Positions 34,038 to 44,363 are shown, numbered from the stretch's first letter. The stretch: 64,000 nucleotides of DNA from Desulfobacterales bacterium HSG16 (GCA_030377965.1 JAUCGE010000005.1:18770-82769); one strand, 5' to 3'. Numbers and translations are program-made. Notes: generated by a model from the sequence alone, not told the origin.

Positions 34038-35387
34038 ATGAGAGCAAGACATATGTATTATAATCTTTACATCCTGATAATTCTGGCCGGACTTTTGCCT
34101 GTACTGGCCGGATGTTCACGGAAACAGGCGGATGCTTACGCACCACCACCACCACCTTCAGTGACTGTCAGCCTGCCTGTGCAGAAAGAAATTACCAATT
34201 TTGCCGAATTTTCAGGGACAACAGAAGCCGTAGAATCTGTATCCATAAGAGCAAGGGTGGAAGGATTTCTTGAAGCAGTCCATTTTTCTCCCGGCACTAT
34301 GATCAAAAAAGATGATTTGCTTTATTCCATCGACCCCAAACCATATCAAGCCCGTCTGGATGAAATGACAGCCGCTCTTGAAATACGTAATGCTGAACTG
34401 CAACTGGCCCAGGCGACCAGTTTGCGGAGGACAAGAGCTTTCAAAGACAGAGCAGTAAGCGAGGTTGCTGTGATTGAAGCCAAAGCACAGCTTGCGGCAG
34501 CGAAAGCATCCATTGTAGCTGCCACTGCTGCTGTACAAACCGCTCAACTGAATCTTTCTTATACACAGATAAAATCTCCAATAAGCGGACGTATCGGCAG
34601 AAGCCTTATTGATGTCGGCAACCTGGTAGGAGCAGGCGAACGCACACTTCTTACTACCATAGTCAAGGATGATCCCATCTATGCCTATTTTACCATGAGC
34701 GAGCGGGATCTTCTGCACTATCAGGGAAAATTTGATTTAAAATCGCCACCGACCGATGGCGAAGTATCAGTTTTCCTCGGACTTTCCGGCCAGACGGAAC
34801 ATCCTTTTTCCGGCCATATCGATTATATGGACAACAGGGTAGACCCTAATACAGGAACCATCCGCATTCGTGGTGTTTTTGCCAACTCTGACCATAATCT
34901 CATGCCCGGTCTGTTCGCCCGTATAAAAATCCCTTTAGGAAAAGCTAAAAATGAACTGCTTGTCCCGGATATAGCGATAGGACGGGACCAACAGGGCCAT
35001 TATCTGTTGACAGCCGACAAGGAAAATAAAGTTGAATACAAACCGGTCACTACTGGAGTCCTTGTTGATGGTATGCGTGTAATTACACAAGGAATAGGTA
35101 AAGATGACAGTGTTATTGTTAACGGGATTCAAAAAGCAAGGCCCGGAATGCCTGTAACGCCTGCTAAAAAGACCCCTTCGGATAAAACCGAATCTGAATC
35201 TACGAATGAGCCTGTAAATGAACCTACGGATGAGCCTGTAAATGAATCTACAGATGAACCTGTAAATGAACCTACAGATGAACCTGTAAATGAACCTACG
35301 AATGAGCCTGCCGATAAAGCAAGTGACAAAGCCGACGACGAATCAGATGGAAAAATCGACATTGATGATTCCGGGGCACCGGCATAA
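34038..35387 (+). CDS. RND efflux periplasmic adaptor (AcrA/MexA family) with repetitive acidic tail
   Basis: 449 residues. Lipobox VLAGC, then the barrel-sandwich (lipoyl) motif EFSGTTEAVESVSIRARVEGFL, an alpha-hairpin rich in Ala/Gln, and the return strand LSYTQIKSPISGRIG. Membrane-proximal domain sequence runs to ~375. The last ~65 residues are an extra low-complexity tail of Glu/Pro/Asp/Asn repeats (TDEPVNEP), encoded by a DNA repeat and absent from typical AcrA. It links the inner-membrane pump to the TolC-like channel. AAGGAGA precedes the start; 40 bp separate it from the channel gene. Confidence 0.93.
   Translation: MRARHMYYNLYILIILAGLLPVLAGCSRKQADAYAPPPPPSVTVSLPVQKEITNFAEFSGTTEAVESVSIRARVEGFLEAVHFSPGTMIKKDDLLYSIDPKPYQARLDEMTAALEIRNAELQLAQATSLRRTRAFKDRAVSEVAVIEAKAQLAAAKASIVAATAAVQTAQLNLSYTQIKSPISGRIGRSLIDVGNLVGAGERTLLTTIVKDDPIYAYFTMSERDLLHYQGKFDLKSPPTDGEVSVFLGLSGQTEHPFSGHIDYMDNRVDPNTGTIRIRGVFANSDHNLMPGLFARIKIPLGKAKNELLVPDIAIGRDQQGHYLLTADKENKVEYKPVTTGVLVDGMRVITQGIGKDDSVIVNGIQKARPGMPVTPAKKTPSDKTESESTNEPVNEPTDEPVNESTDEPVNEPTDEPVNEPTNEPADKASDKADDESDGKIDIDDSGAPA
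35197..35315 (+). repeat. 24-bp tandem repeat encoding the acidic adaptor tail
   Basis: Near-identical units of the type CCTACAGATGAACCTGTA-AATGAA, about five in a row, each adding eight residues (PTDEPVNE). Differences between units are single-base. All keep the frame, so unit number can vary without breaking the gene. Confidence 0.85.
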
Positions 35388-35399
35388 GGAGGGGAATAT

Positions 35400-38300
35400 A
35401 TGTTCAGCCGTTTTTTTATAAATCGCCCTATATTTGCGGCGGTGCTTTCCATAATTATTATCATGGCCGGACTGGTGACACTCCAGTCCCTTCCGGTTTC
35501 CCAATACCCTGAAATAGCACCTCCCACCGTGCAGGTGAACGCTATCTATCCCGGTGCCAATGCGATAGTTCTGGCTGACACCGTTGCCCAGCCCATTGAA
35601 GAACAGGTCAACGGGGCAGAGGGAATGCTGTATATGTCTTCCACATGCACAAATAATGGTCAATACAGCCTGACCGTCACATTCGAGGTGGGAACAGATC
35701 TGGACATGGCCCAGGTACTGGTGCAGAATCGTGTCTCTCAGGCAGAATCCATGCTGCCCGAAGAAGTCCAGCGGATGGGGCTTACCGTTGAAAAGCAGTC
35801 TAACAATATCCTGCTTTTTGCAGCTCTGACCTCTCCAGATGGAAATTATGACGCTCTTTATCTTGGCAATTATGCAAGCCTGAGAATAAGGGACGAACTG
35901 ACCCGCCTGGAAGGTGTTGGGTCTGTTATGATTTTTGGCGCTGCGGATTATAGTATGCGTATCTGGCTCGATCCTGAGCGGATGAAAGCACGCGGATTAA
36001 CCACAACCGATGTGGTCTCTGCCATAGGCGAGCAGAATGTGCAGGTGGCTGCTGGTCAGATCGGACAACCTCCGACCAGAAATCTCCAGGATTATCAATA
36101 TACTCTCAATGTTCGGGGACGGCTGGAAGAGGTTTCTCAATTCGAAGATATTATAGTGAGAAGCCTGCCGGGAGGCCGGATGATTCGCGTCAGAGATATA
36201 GCCAGAGTGGAACTGGGAGCCCAGACCTATAATGTATCCAGTCAGACTGGTGGAAAAGACTCTGCTGCAATTGGAATTTTTTTACAACCCGGAGCCAATG
36301 CTCTTGAAGTTGCCGAAAGTGTCAAGATCCGTATGGCAGAACTGGCCAGAAGTTTCCCCCCGGGACTTGAGTATGAAATACCATTTGATACCACAATGTT
36401 TGTGGAAGCATCTATTGATGAAGTCATTGAAACCCTCTGTATCGCAGTTATTCTGGTCATCATAGTCATTCTTATCTTTTTGCAGAACTGGCGGGCCACC
36501 CTCATTCCTGTGGCGACTATCCCGGTATCTCTGATCGGAACATTTGCTGTCATGTCTGCTCTGGATGTGGGAATCAACATGCTCTCGCTCTTCGGAATCG
36601 TCCTGGCCATAGGTATTGTGGTGGATGATGCCATTGTGGTGGTGGAAAATGTCATGCGTAATATCGACGAATCAGGCTTGAACTCCAAAGATGCTACTAT
36701 CCAGGCCATGACCGAAGTTACAGGGCCAATTGTCGCTACTACTCTGGTATTACTGGCGGTATTCATACCCACCGCCTTTCTGGGCGGCATAACAGGGCAG
36801 CTTTACCGCCAGTTCGCACTGACCATTGCGACCGCTACGGTTTTTTCCTCTATTAATGCCTTAACCCTCAGTCCTGCCCTGTCAGCTCTTTTGCTCAAAC
36901 CTGCGCCTAAAAGCAGCAATTTTTTCGCCAGAGGATTCAACTGGTTTTTTGACCGACTGCAAAAAACTTATGGATTTATCGTGGGCGGTTTGATCCGGAG
37001 AGCTTTTATAATGGTAATTCTATTTATCGGTCTGAGCGGTGCGACTTACTGGGGATTTACATCTCTGCCCAAAGGCTTTGTGCCAAACGAAGATCAGGGA
37101 TGGGCTATAATAGCGATCCAGCTGCCCGATGCAGCTTCTCTGCAACGCACCAAAGAAGTGGTTGAAACCATAAACCAGCGCCTGGCCAAAATGCCGGGCA
37201 TGAAAAATTTCGTGTCTGTTCCGGGCTATTCTCTAATGGACAGCGCTGTTACTTCCAACAGTGCAGCTATATGGACAGTCTTCGATCCCTGGGAAGAACG
37301 CCTGCCGGCAGGGCTTAATCTGGATGCTATGATCGGTCAGTTATGGGGTGCTGTGACAGATATTCAGGAGGCGGTAGTGTATGCTTTCCCACCACCTCCA
37401 ATTATGGGGCTGGGCAATGCAGGCGGTTTCGAGATGCAGATTCAGGACAGAGGCAATCTGGGGCTGAATGCGCTTCAAAATGAGGCTTACGGAATGATGA
37501 TGGCTGCAAATACTCAGGGAAGCCTGCGGCAGGTTTTTACGACCTTCAGAGCTAACGTACCCCAATTGCATGCCGAAGTAGATCGTACTCAGACCAAGTC
37601 AATGGGTATTCCTCTAACAGACGTATTCAAGACTCTTCAAGCCAATCTTGGTTCTGTCTATGTAAACGATTTCAATAAATTCGGACGAACTTATCAGGTA
37701 CGCATCCAGGCAGATTCTAACTTTCGTACGAGTACGGATGACATCCGCAGACTGGAGGTTCGAAACAGCAGCGGCGATATGGTTCCGCTGGGTACGGTTG
37801 TAAAAGTTTCCGAAACCCTTGGCCCCCAGATTATCACCCGCTACAACATGTACCCTTCTGCCAAATTAAACGGCCAGGGCGGTCCTGGCATCAGTTCGGG
37901 TGCAGCAATGGAGATTATGGAAAAGATAGCCGCAGAAAAATTGCCAGCCGGTATGGGATACGAATGGACAGGCATGTCTTTTCAGGAAAAAGCAGCTCAG
38001 GGCCAGACTCTGTTTATCTTTATCCTGGCTGTGATTTTCGTATATCTTATTCTCTGCGCTCAGTATGAAAGCTGGTCTCTGCCATTGACTGTCATACTGG
38101 CAGTTCCTCTGGCTGTTCTGGGAACGGTCATAGCCGTTGCTATCCGGGGAATGGACATCAATGTCTATACTCAGGTCGGCATAGTTTTACTTATAGCATT
38201 GACCTGTAAAACAGCGATCCTTATAGCTGAATTTGCCAAAGCATCAAGGGAAGAAGGACAGAGCATATTCGATTCTGCATTAAACGCAGCCAGGCTCCGT

Positions 38301-38570
38301 TTTCGACCTATACTTATGACTGCTGCCACCTTCATACTCGGTGTATTCTCCCTGGTGATCGCTACCGGAGCAGGTGCAGCGGGCAGACAGGCTTTGGGAA
38401 CCGCTGTTTTCAGCGGAATGATTGCAGCCACTGTCCTGCTGATCTTTTTTGTACCCGCTTTTTATGCCCTGATCCAGAAAGCGAGTGAGAAGGTAGGTGG
38501 ACGACATAAAGCGGACAATATCGACAAAGATCGCAGCAAAAGCCAAACCCCCGATTTTCAGGAAGTGTAA
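35400..38570 (+). CDS. RND multidrug efflux permease (AcrB/MexB, HAE1 family)
   Basis: 1056-residue inner-membrane proton antiporter with 12 TM helices and two large periplasmic loops. It opens FFINRPIFAAVLSIIIIMAG and contains the proton-relay Asp pair in GIVVDDAIVVVENVMRN and QLPDAASLQRTKEV. The second half shows FILAVIFVYLILCAQYESW. The full length and motifs indicate a working HAE1-class pump for amphiphilic drugs, bile-like or aromatic compounds. It starts 12 bp after the adaptor gene behind AAGGAGGGG. A terminator follows the stop directly. Confidence 0.96.
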   Translation: MFSRFFINRPIFAAVLSIIIIMAGLVTLQSLPVSQYPEIAPPTVQVNAIYPGANAIVLADTVAQPIEEQVNGAEGMLYMSSTCTNNGQYSLTVTFEVGTDLDMAQVLVQNRVSQAESMLPEEVQRMGLTVEKQSNNILLFAALTSPDGNYDALYLGNYASLRIRDELTRLEGVGSVMIFGAADYSMRIWLDPERMKARGLTTTDVVSAIGEQNVQVAAGQIGQPPTRNLQDYQYTLNVRGRLEEVSQFEDIIVRSLPGGRMIRVRDIARVELGAQTYNVSSQTGGKDSAAIGIFLQPGANALEVAESVKIRMAELARSFPPGLEYEIPFDTTMFVEASIDEVIETLCIAVILVIIVILIFLQNWRATLIPVATIPVSLIGTFAVMSALDVGINMLSLFGIVLAIGIVVDDAIVVVENVMRNIDESGLNSKDATIQAMTEVTGPIVATTLVLLAVFIPTAFLGGITGQLYRQFALTIATATVFSSINALTLSPALSALLLKPAPKSSNFFARGFNWFFDRLQKTYGFIVGGLIRRAFIMVILFIGLSGATYWGFTSLPKGFVPNEDQGWAIIAIQLPDAASLQRTKEVVETINQRLAKMPGMKNFVSVPGYSLMDSAVTSNSAAIWTVFDPWEERLPAGLNLDAMIGQLWGAVTDIQEAVVYAFPPPPIMGLGNAGGFEMQIQDRGNLGLNALQNEAYGMMMAANTQGSLRQVFTTFRANVPQLHAEVDRTQTKSMGIPLTDVFKTLQANLGSVYVNDFNKFGRTYQVRIQADSNFRTSTDDIRRLEVRNSSGDMVPLGTVVKVSETLGPQIITRYNMYPSAKLNGQGGPGISSGAAMEIMEKIAAEKLPAGMGYEWTGMSFQEKAAQGQTLFIFILAVIFVYLILCAQYESWSLPLTVILAVPLAVLGTVIAVAIRGMDINVYTQVGIVLLIALTCKTAILIAEFAKASREEGQSIFDSALNAARLRFRPILMTAATFILGVFSLVIATGAGAAGRQALGTAVFSGMIAATVLLIFFVPAFYALIQKASEKVGGRHKADNIDKDRSKSQTPDFQEV

Positions 38571-38599
38571 GGAATTTATCAAAATTCCTGACTTTTTTT
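38570..38599 (+). terminator. Terminator of the RND operon
   Basis: AGGAATTT and AAATTCCT form a perfect 8-bp stem with a four-base loop, followed by GACTTTTTTT. The stem begins on the last base of the stop codon. Confidence 0.85.
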
Positions 38600-38644
38600 G
38601 ATTTGGGATTTAAACGGGTTTGCTGCTGATAACATCCAAAGATC

Positions 38645-38667
38645 CGTGCAGTTTTTTATACTGCACG
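38645..38667. promoter_or_regulatory. Palindrome upstream of tetR-type gene
   Basis: CGTGCAG-N9-CTGCACG, 50 bp before the regulator start. It could be a regulator operator or a hairpin; it does not resemble the operator at 32473. Confidence 0.35.
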
Positions 38668-38716
38668 ATCTCAATGGTTCGCTATTCAGATCATCATTCT
38701 GTGAGAGAATATAACG

Positions 38717-39343
38717 ATGGCCAGAAAAACAAAAGAAGAAGCTGAAAAAACTCGTAAGAACATCCTGGATGCAGCTCTGTCTACCTTCAGCATAAAAGGC
38801 TATATGCGGTCTAGCTTAAACGATATAGCGATAGCGGCTGGAGTGACCAGGGGAGCCATTTACTGGCACTTCAAAGACAAAGTTGACCTGCTCGAAGCTT
38901 TGTGGGAAGACATAGATAGATGCCACAAGAATACGAAAGAAGATGTAGTCAGAGATGGATTTTACTCTATAGATGAACTCAGGAAGAATATCCTGGAGTG
39001 GTTCTATGAAATAGAAGACAATCCACGTCTGAACACTTACTATAAATTTATGGCCTATAAAATAGAATACCACGAAGAACTCGAACCTGTTCTCGCTCAT
39101 CAGCGGGAAGAAAAACGCATGATGATGAAATCTCTGGAAGAAGATTTCCGGCAGTTACAGAATGCGAATCGTATGCGTGCGGATATCGAACCGGGACATG
39201 CGGCACTTATGACCTTCGCATTTGTCCGGGGATTAATGGAACACTGGTTGTTTGACCGCACTGCGTTTTCCATGAAAAAAACCGTACCTGTTCTGCTCGA
39301 TAATTTTCTTGGGGGCTTTCAGGCATCGCCTCAAAAAGGATAG
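38717..39343 (+). CDS. TetR/AcrR-family repressor of the RND pump
   Basis: 208 residues. The N-terminal TetR helix-turn-helix reads ILDAALSTFSIKGYMRSSLNDIAIAAGVTRGAIYWHFKDK, closely matching AcrR/TtgR-type regulators. Residues 85-208 are the ligand-binding helices with the AcrR-like FVRGLMEHWLFD. In the family, drug binding releases the repressor from the pump promoter. It follows the pump in the same direction after a terminator, so it has its own promoter. The likely target is the palindrome at 32473. Confidence 0.92.
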   Translation: MARKTKEEAEKTRKNILDAALSTFSIKGYMRSSLNDIAIAAGVTRGAIYWHFKDKVDLLEALWEDIDRCHKNTKEDVVRDGFYSIDELRKNILEWFYEIEDNPRLNTYYKFMAYKIEYHEELEPVLAHQREEKRMMMKSLEEDFRQLQNANRMRADIEPGHAALMTFAFVRGLMEHWLFDRTAFSMKKTVPVLLDNFLGGFQASPQKG

Positions 39344-39372
39344 ACTGTTGAAATAAGGGTCACGGAAATCCT

Positions 39373-39397
39373 CGTTCCCATGCTCAGCGTGGGAACG
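39373..39397. repeat. REP-like palindrome 1
   Basis: CGTTCCCATGC and GCGTGGGAACG with a short centre. The same family recurs at 44339. Lies between the convergent regulator and gltA genes. Confidence 0.8.
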
Positions 39398-39460
39398 AAG
39401 GCAAAACCACTTAATTAAGGGCAGTGGATGAAATAACTTCCACGACCCTAAATCGTTTTA

Positions 39461-40759
39461 TCAGCTTTCACTATCTCTTTTGTTTATCGGCACATAATCA
39501 CGAATTGTAGGACCTGTATATACCTGCCTGGGGCGATATATTTTCCATTTCGGATCAGTGGAATCTTCCATCCAATGTGAGATCCATCCGGGAAGTCGTC
39601 CTATAGCGAACATGACCGTGAACATGTTAGTTGGAAAACCCAGTGAACGCAGAACGATACCGCTGTAAAAATCGACATTGGGATACAGATGGTGGTCAAT
39701 GAAGTAATCATCGTTTAACGCTACTTCTTCCAGTTGTCTGGCAATATCGAGCAGAGAGTCATCCAGTTCAAGGGCTTCAAGCAGATTATCACATATCTGT
39801 TTTATGATTTTTGCTCTTGGATCATATGATTTATAAACTCTATGGCCGAATCCCATCAGGCGGAAAGGATCATTTTTATCCTTGGCGCGTTCGATATAGG
39901 GTTTTACATTCCCGCCGTTATCCCGGATATTTTCCAGCATTTCCACGACTGCCTGGTTGGCTCCTCCATGCAGGGGACCCCAGAGAGCTGCAATTCCGGC
40001 AGAAATAGCTGCATAAAGATTTACCCGTGCGCTTCCTACCAGACGTACAGCGGAAGTGGAGCAATTCTGTTCATGATCTGCATGAAGAATCCAGAAAGCG
40101 TTCAATGCATCCACGCATTCTTTTCTGATTTCATATGGTTTGACAGGATTGTCGAACATCATGTTCAGAAAATTTGAGCAATAATCAAGATCAGGCCTTG
40201 GATAAATCACCTTATGACCCCTGGATATCTTATATGACATTGCGGCCATGGTTCTTATCTTGGAGATCAATCGAGCCACGACCATATCAAGGGCATCCTG
40301 CCTGGTCATGTTTTCAAGTTCCGGGTAGAAACTTCTCAAGGCATTGACCATAGCAGAGAGAATTCCCATTGGATGGGATCGAGGTGGAAAATTTCCATAA
40401 AATTTCTGCATATCCTCATGGACTAAAGACTGATCGTTTAAAAGAACTGAAAATTGGGTCAGTTCCTGATGTGAGGGAAGTTTACCGTTTATAAGAAGAT
40501 ATGCTGTTTCCACAAAAGAAGATTGTTTTGCAAGCTGTTCAACTGGAATACCCCTGTAGCGAAGAATTCCCTTTTCTCCGTCCATAAAGGTGATATCGCT
40601 CAAGCATGTTGCAGTATTTCCCAATCCAGGATCAAGAGTGACATAGCCCGTAAGCTGGCGAAGGCTGGAAATATCCACAGCCTTTTCGTTTTCAGCTCCT
40701 GTGATTACCGGAAGTTCTATTTCCATATCTCCGGCAATAAGTTTTATAGTTTCGTTCAT
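39461..40759 (-). CDS. gltA: Citrate synthase
   Basis: 432 residues, type II (long, hexameric-type) citrate synthase. Catalytic His are in GPLHGGANQAV and GFGHRVYK, and the catalytic Asp in VDFYSGIVL. An N-terminal ~50-residue beta domain (TGYVTLDPGLGNTATCLSDIT) is typical of the Gram-negative, NADH-regulated type. It makes citrate from acetyl-CoA and oxaloacetate. AGGAGA precedes the start. Monocistronic; divergent from glyQ. Confidence 0.96.
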   Translation of the reverse strand: MNETIKLIAGDMEIELPVITGAENEKAVDISSLRQLTGYVTLDPGLGNTATCLSDITFMDGEKGILRYRGIPVEQLAKQSSFVETAYLLINGKLPSHQELTQFSVLLNDQSLVHEDMQKFYGNFPPRSHPMGILSAMVNALRSFYPELENMTRQDALDMVVARLISKIRTMAAMSYKISRGHKVIYPRPDLDYCSNFLNMMFDNPVKPYEIRKECVDALNAFWILHADHEQNCSTSAVRLVGSARVNLYAAISAGIAALWGPLHGGANQAVVEMLENIRDNGGNVKPYIERAKDKNDPFRLMGFGHRVYKSYDPRAKIIKQICDNLLEALELDDSLLDIARQLEEVALNDDYFIDHHLYPNVDFYSGIVLRSLGFPTNMFTVMFAIGRLPGWISHWMEDSTDPKWKIYRPRQVYTGPTIRDYVPINKRDSES

Positions 40760-41031
40760 AAGCTCTCCTTAATATTTAAGCGAATTAAGCATTTCCGGCT
40801 TGAAGTGTGATTACAGTTTTGAGTTTAAACCAGGAAAGCGTTTTTAAAAATCACCTGAAAAATTAAGCATTCAGGCTGAATTGTCAAGGTCTTTTATGAC
40901 ATGTTGCGTCAAAAATTAAATTGAAAGACAAATCAAAATCGGGTAAAAGGCTTGACGGGAAGGAATCAAATAATCTATCTATCTATAATTTAATACGGAT
41001 TCAATGTTCAACAGTGATCAGAGAGGAAAAA

Positions 41032-41901
41032 ATGAATTTTCAGGACGTCATCTCAGCCTTGCAGGACTTCTGGGCCAAAAAAGGATGTGTGCTGGTTCAG
41101 CCCTATGACATGGAAGTCGGGGCCGGAACCTTCCATCCCACTACATTGTTAAAGGCCCTGGGACCGGAGCCATGGAATGTTGCTTATGTTCAACCTTCCA
41201 GGCGCCCTACAGACGGCAGGTATGGTGAAAATCCGAACCGGCTTCAACATTATTACCAGTACCAGGTCATACTGAAACCTTCTCCCGTTGATGTACAGGA
41301 ACAATACCTTGAAAGCCTGAAGGTATTGGGCATTGACTGGATGGAACATGACATCAGGTTTGTGGAAGATGACTGGGAATCACCAACTCTGGGGGCATCC
41401 GGCCTTGGATGGGAAATATGGCTTGACGGCATGGAAGTAACACAGTTTACATATTTCCAGCTAGCTGGCAGTATCGATCTGCATCCCATATCCGTAGAAC
41501 TGACCTACGGCCTTGAGAGAATCGCCATGTATCTTCAAAAAGTCGATAATGTGTACGATCTCAAGTGGAACGATACCATAACATACGGAGATGTTCATCA
41601 TCAGCAGGAAGTTGAGCAGTCACGATATAATTTTGAAAAAGCTGATGTACCCGATCTTCTGGACAGGTTTACCCGATATGAGACCGAATCAAAAAGAGCC
41701 ATAGAAGATATCCTGGTGCTGCCCGCTTACGAGTATTGTCTGAAGTGTTCCCACACCTTCAACCTGCTGGATGCCAGAGGAGCTATCAGTGTAACCGAGC
41801 GCACCGGCTATATTACCCGGATACGCAATCTTGCCAGAGCCTGCGCGAAAGCCTATCTCGAACAAAGGGAATCAATGGGGTTTCCCCTGTTGAAAAAGTA
41901 A
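41032..41901 (+). CDS. glyQ: Glycyl-tRNA synthetase alpha subunit
   Basis: 289 residues from the ATG at 41032, the usual start ([20 protein letters not shown]) behind GAGAGG; a longer frame to 40921 lacks support. Class II catalytic core: [36 protein letters not shown] and [11 protein letters not shown]. The bacterial alpha2beta2 enzyme charges tRNA-Gly. glyS follows by 15 bp. Confidence 0.97.
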   Translation: MNFQDVISALQDFWAKKGCVLVQPYDMEVGAGTFHPTTLLKALGPEPWNVAYVQPSRRPTDGRYGENPNRLQHYYQYQVILKPSPVDVQEQYLESLKVLGIDWMEHDIRFVEDDWESPTLGASGLGWEIWLDGMEVTQFTYFQLAGSIDLHPISVELTYGLERIAMYLQKVDNVYDLKWNDTITYGDVHHQQEVEQSRYNFEKADVPDLLDRFTRYETESKRAIEDILVLPAYEYCLKCSHTFNLLDARGAISVTERTGYITRIRNLARACAKAYLEQRESMGFPLLKK

Positions 41902-41916
41902 TGAAAAGGGGGAAAT

Positions 41917-43998
41917 ATGAATCATTTTCTGCTTGAAATCGGAACAGAGGAAATCCCGGCGGGGTATATTGTTCCTGCTCTGAACGCTTTGAAATCGAGC
42001 CTTGTTAAAAAGCTGGATAAGGCCAGAATCGATCACGGCACTGCTGAAATTTTCGGCACACCCAGAAGGCTTGCCATAATTATTGCGGATGTGGAAGATC
42101 GGCAGAAATCAATGACCACAGAGCTTATCGGTCCGCCTGCAAAAATCGGGTTTGACGAAAATGGTCAGCCCACAGTAGCGGGTAAGAAATTTGCTGAAAA
42201 AGCCGGTATTCCCATAGACAAAATCGAAATCAAGGAAACCAAAAAAGGGAGTTATCTTGCAGCCATAGTGAACGATCCTGGCAGGGAAAGCATTGCTGTT
42301 CTTGCAGATATACTGCCTGATACCATAACAGGGATTCCATTTCCAAAGACTATGAAATGGGCTGATTTTGGCATCAGGTTTGCAAGACCCATTCATACTG
42401 TCATAGCTCTTTTAGGAGATACGGTCGTTTCCTTTGTACTTGAAAATATAAAATCCTCAAACAAAACCTCTGGACATCGCTTCATGCATCCAGAACCGGT
42501 TGTTGTATTGAGCGCTGCCGATTATAAAGAGACCCTCCGCAAAGCCCATGTAATAGTGGATATAGCGGAAAGACGGGAGGAAGTTGAAAAGGAAGTGGTT
42601 CGTGCGGCTGAAAGCCTGGGAGGTCGGATATTACCAGACGAAGCCCTGCTTGATGAAGTTACAAACCTTGTGGAAACTCCGATAGCCGTCGGAGGCCGTT
42701 TTGATGAGAATTTTCTTCAAGTGCCTGACGAAGTTTTGATCACGGCAATGCGGGAACATCAGAAATACTTTGCAGTCGTGGATGAAAAAGAAAAACTCAT
42801 GCCCTGTTTTATAGCCGTTAACAACACAAGGGCAAAAGATCTCGATCTTGTGGCCACTGGTCATGAGCGAGTGTTGAGAGCGAGGCTGTCAGATGCTGAC
42901 TTTTTCTTTAAATGCGATCTTGAAGTAAGCGTGGAAAAGAGGATAGAGCAGTTGAAAAAAGTCCTGTTCCAGGCAAATCTCGGATCTGTGTATGATAAAG
43001 CCATGAGAATGCAGAAACTGAGCGGGTTTATAGCAAAGGCCGCTGAGGTCGACCATACTACATTGGACTATCTTCTGAAGGCTGCTCTGATCTGTAAATC
43101 AGATCTGGTAAGCAATGTCGTCGTGGAATTTCCTAAGCTTCAAGGGATTATAGGTCGGGTTTATGCATTTCTTGATGGGGAACCTGAAGAAGTTGCTCTT
43201 GCAGTGGAAGAACATTATCGGCCAGCCTATTCCGGGGGAGCTTTGCCTGAAACTGTAACTGGCGCTCTTCTGAGCATATCGGACAAGCTCGATTCAATAT
43301 GCGGCTGCTTTTCATTGGACTTAATTCCCACAGGAGCTTCAGACCCCTATGCTTTGCGCCGTCAGGGAATCGGGATCATACAGATAATGCGGGACAGAGA
43401 TATTTCCTTTTCTCTGAAATCGGCTATCGAACATAGTGCAGGCATGTTCTTTGAAAAAGATGATGACAGGAAAATCCGAAGAACTGCTGACACTGTATAT
43501 ACATTTTTGCAGAGACGTATCACTCATATCCTCGAAGAGCAGGGCTTGTCGAAAGATGTCATAGCATCTGTCACAGAAGTGGGTATCGACAATATTCCTG
43601 ATGTATGGAATCGTGCCAGGGCGCTGGAAGACCTGAAATCAAAGCCCGACTTTGAGCCTCTGGCCGTATCCTTCAAGCGAGTGGTTAATATTATTCGCAA
43701 ATCTGGATATCTGATAGCTGGAAACGTAGATGAAGCCCTGTTTAAGCACGAAAGTGAATCAGCTCTTTTCAAGGAGCTGAAAAATGTGAAAACGAAAGTT
43801 GATGATCATCTTGAAAATGCTCGATTTGACAAAGCTTTGCTTGAGATAGCATCTTTGCGCGGTCATGTGGACGCATTTTTTGATGGAGTGATGGTTATGG
43901 ACAAAGATGAAAAAATCAGGGATAATCGTTTGCTTTTGCTTAACGACATTGCGAACATGTTCGGTCAAATTGCCGATTTTACTAAAATATTAACATAA
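41917..43998 (+). CDS. glyS: Glycyl-tRNA synthetase beta subunit
   Basis: 693 residues, full family length. N-terminal HFLLEIGTEEIPAGYI is diagnostic. The HD-like domain is seen in MREHQKYFAVVDE and further on, and the C-terminal DALR-type anticodon-binding region (FDKALLEIASLRGHVDAFFDGVMVM) is complete. Pairs with GlyQ for tRNA-Gly recognition. Confidence 0.97.
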   Translation: MNHFLLEIGTEEIPAGYIVPALNALKSSLVKKLDKARIDHGTAEIFGTPRRLAIIIADVEDRQKSMTTELIGPPAKIGFDENGQPTVAGKKFAEKAGIPIDKIEIKETKKGSYLAAIVNDPGRESIAVLADILPDTITGIPFPKTMKWADFGIRFARPIHTVIALLGDTVVSFVLENIKSSNKTSGHRFMHPEPVVVLSAADYKETLRKAHVIVDIAERREEVEKEVVRAAESLGGRILPDEALLDEVTNLVETPIAVGGRFDENFLQVPDEVLITAMREHQKYFAVVDEKEKLMPCFIAVNNTRAKDLDLVATGHERVLRARLSDADFFFKCDLEVSVEKRIEQLKKVLFQANLGSVYDKAMRMQKLSGFIAKAAEVDHTTLDYLLKAALICKSDLVSNVVVEFPKLQGIIGRVYAFLDGEPEEVALAVEEHYRPAYSGGALPETVTGALLSISDKLDSICGCFSLDLIPTGASDPYALRRQGIGIIQIMRDRDISFSLKSAIEHSAGMFFEKDDDRKIRRTADTVYTFLQRRITHILEEQGLSKDVIASVTEVGIDNIPDVWNRARALEDLKSKPDFEPLAVSFKRVVNIIRKSGYLIAGNVDEALFKHESESALFKELKNVKTKVDDHLENARFDKALLEIASLRGHVDAFFDGVMVMDKDEKIRDNRLLLLNDIANMFGQIADFTKILT

Positions 43999-44011
43999 TG
44001 GAGATAGAAAC

Positions 44012-44263
44012 ATGCCCTTTGACAAGGAAAAAGACAAGATCGTAAAAGAATGGAAGAGTGAAGAAACCGGGCTGGTGATAACCATTAACCAGTATAACGA
44101 AGGAGAACCCAAGGTTCAGATCGGTCCGAGAATGGTAATGAAAAAAGATGGTACGGAAAGCCAGCGAAGGGCCGGCCGCCTCACTATGGAAGATGTTATG
44201 TGGCTTTATGATGTAATAGATGAAATCAAAGACGAACTGGGCAATATGGTCGGACCCGGATAA
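44012..44263 (+). CDS. Small conserved-looking protein, possibly PC4/ssDNA-binding-like
   Basis: 83 residues, starting 13 bp after glyS behind ATGGAGAT. Predicted beta-strands (LVITINQYNEGEPKVQIGPRM) followed by a C-terminal helix (LTMEDVMWLYDVIDEIKDEL) recall the strand-helix layout of PC4-like single-strand DNA-binding proteins. The resemblance is weak and no diagnostic motif is present. Probably co-transcribed with glyQS. Confidence 0.6.
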   Translation: MPFDKEKDKIVKEWKSEETGLVITINQYNEGEPKVQIGPRMVMKKDGTESQRRAGRLTMEDVMWLYDVIDEIKDELGNMVGPG

Positions 44264-44338
44264 ATTATGACCGGATAAATGGCCAGGTAAATTGTGGCCA
44301 GGTAAGGAATTCCCAAATAAATAAAAAATACCGCATAT

Positions 44339-44363
44339 CGTTCCCACGCTCCGCGTGGGAATG
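44339..44363. repeat. REP-like palindrome 2
   Basis: CGTTCCCACGC and GCGTGGGAATG; same family as 39373-39397, one arm mismatched at the end. Lies in the 239-bp gap before the nucleoside phosphorylase gene. The short repeated phrase GGCCAGGTAA (44281 and 44297) sits just upstream. Confidence 0.8.

Noticed and set aside
35197..35315. CRISPR-like array
   Set aside because: Units are contiguous with no spacers and code for the adaptor tail. No CRISPR array or cas gene was seen in the window.
40921..41031. Longer N-terminus for glyQ
   Set aside because: The family start MNFQDV with GAGAGG lies at 41032; the extra residues have no counterpart in GlyQ proteins.
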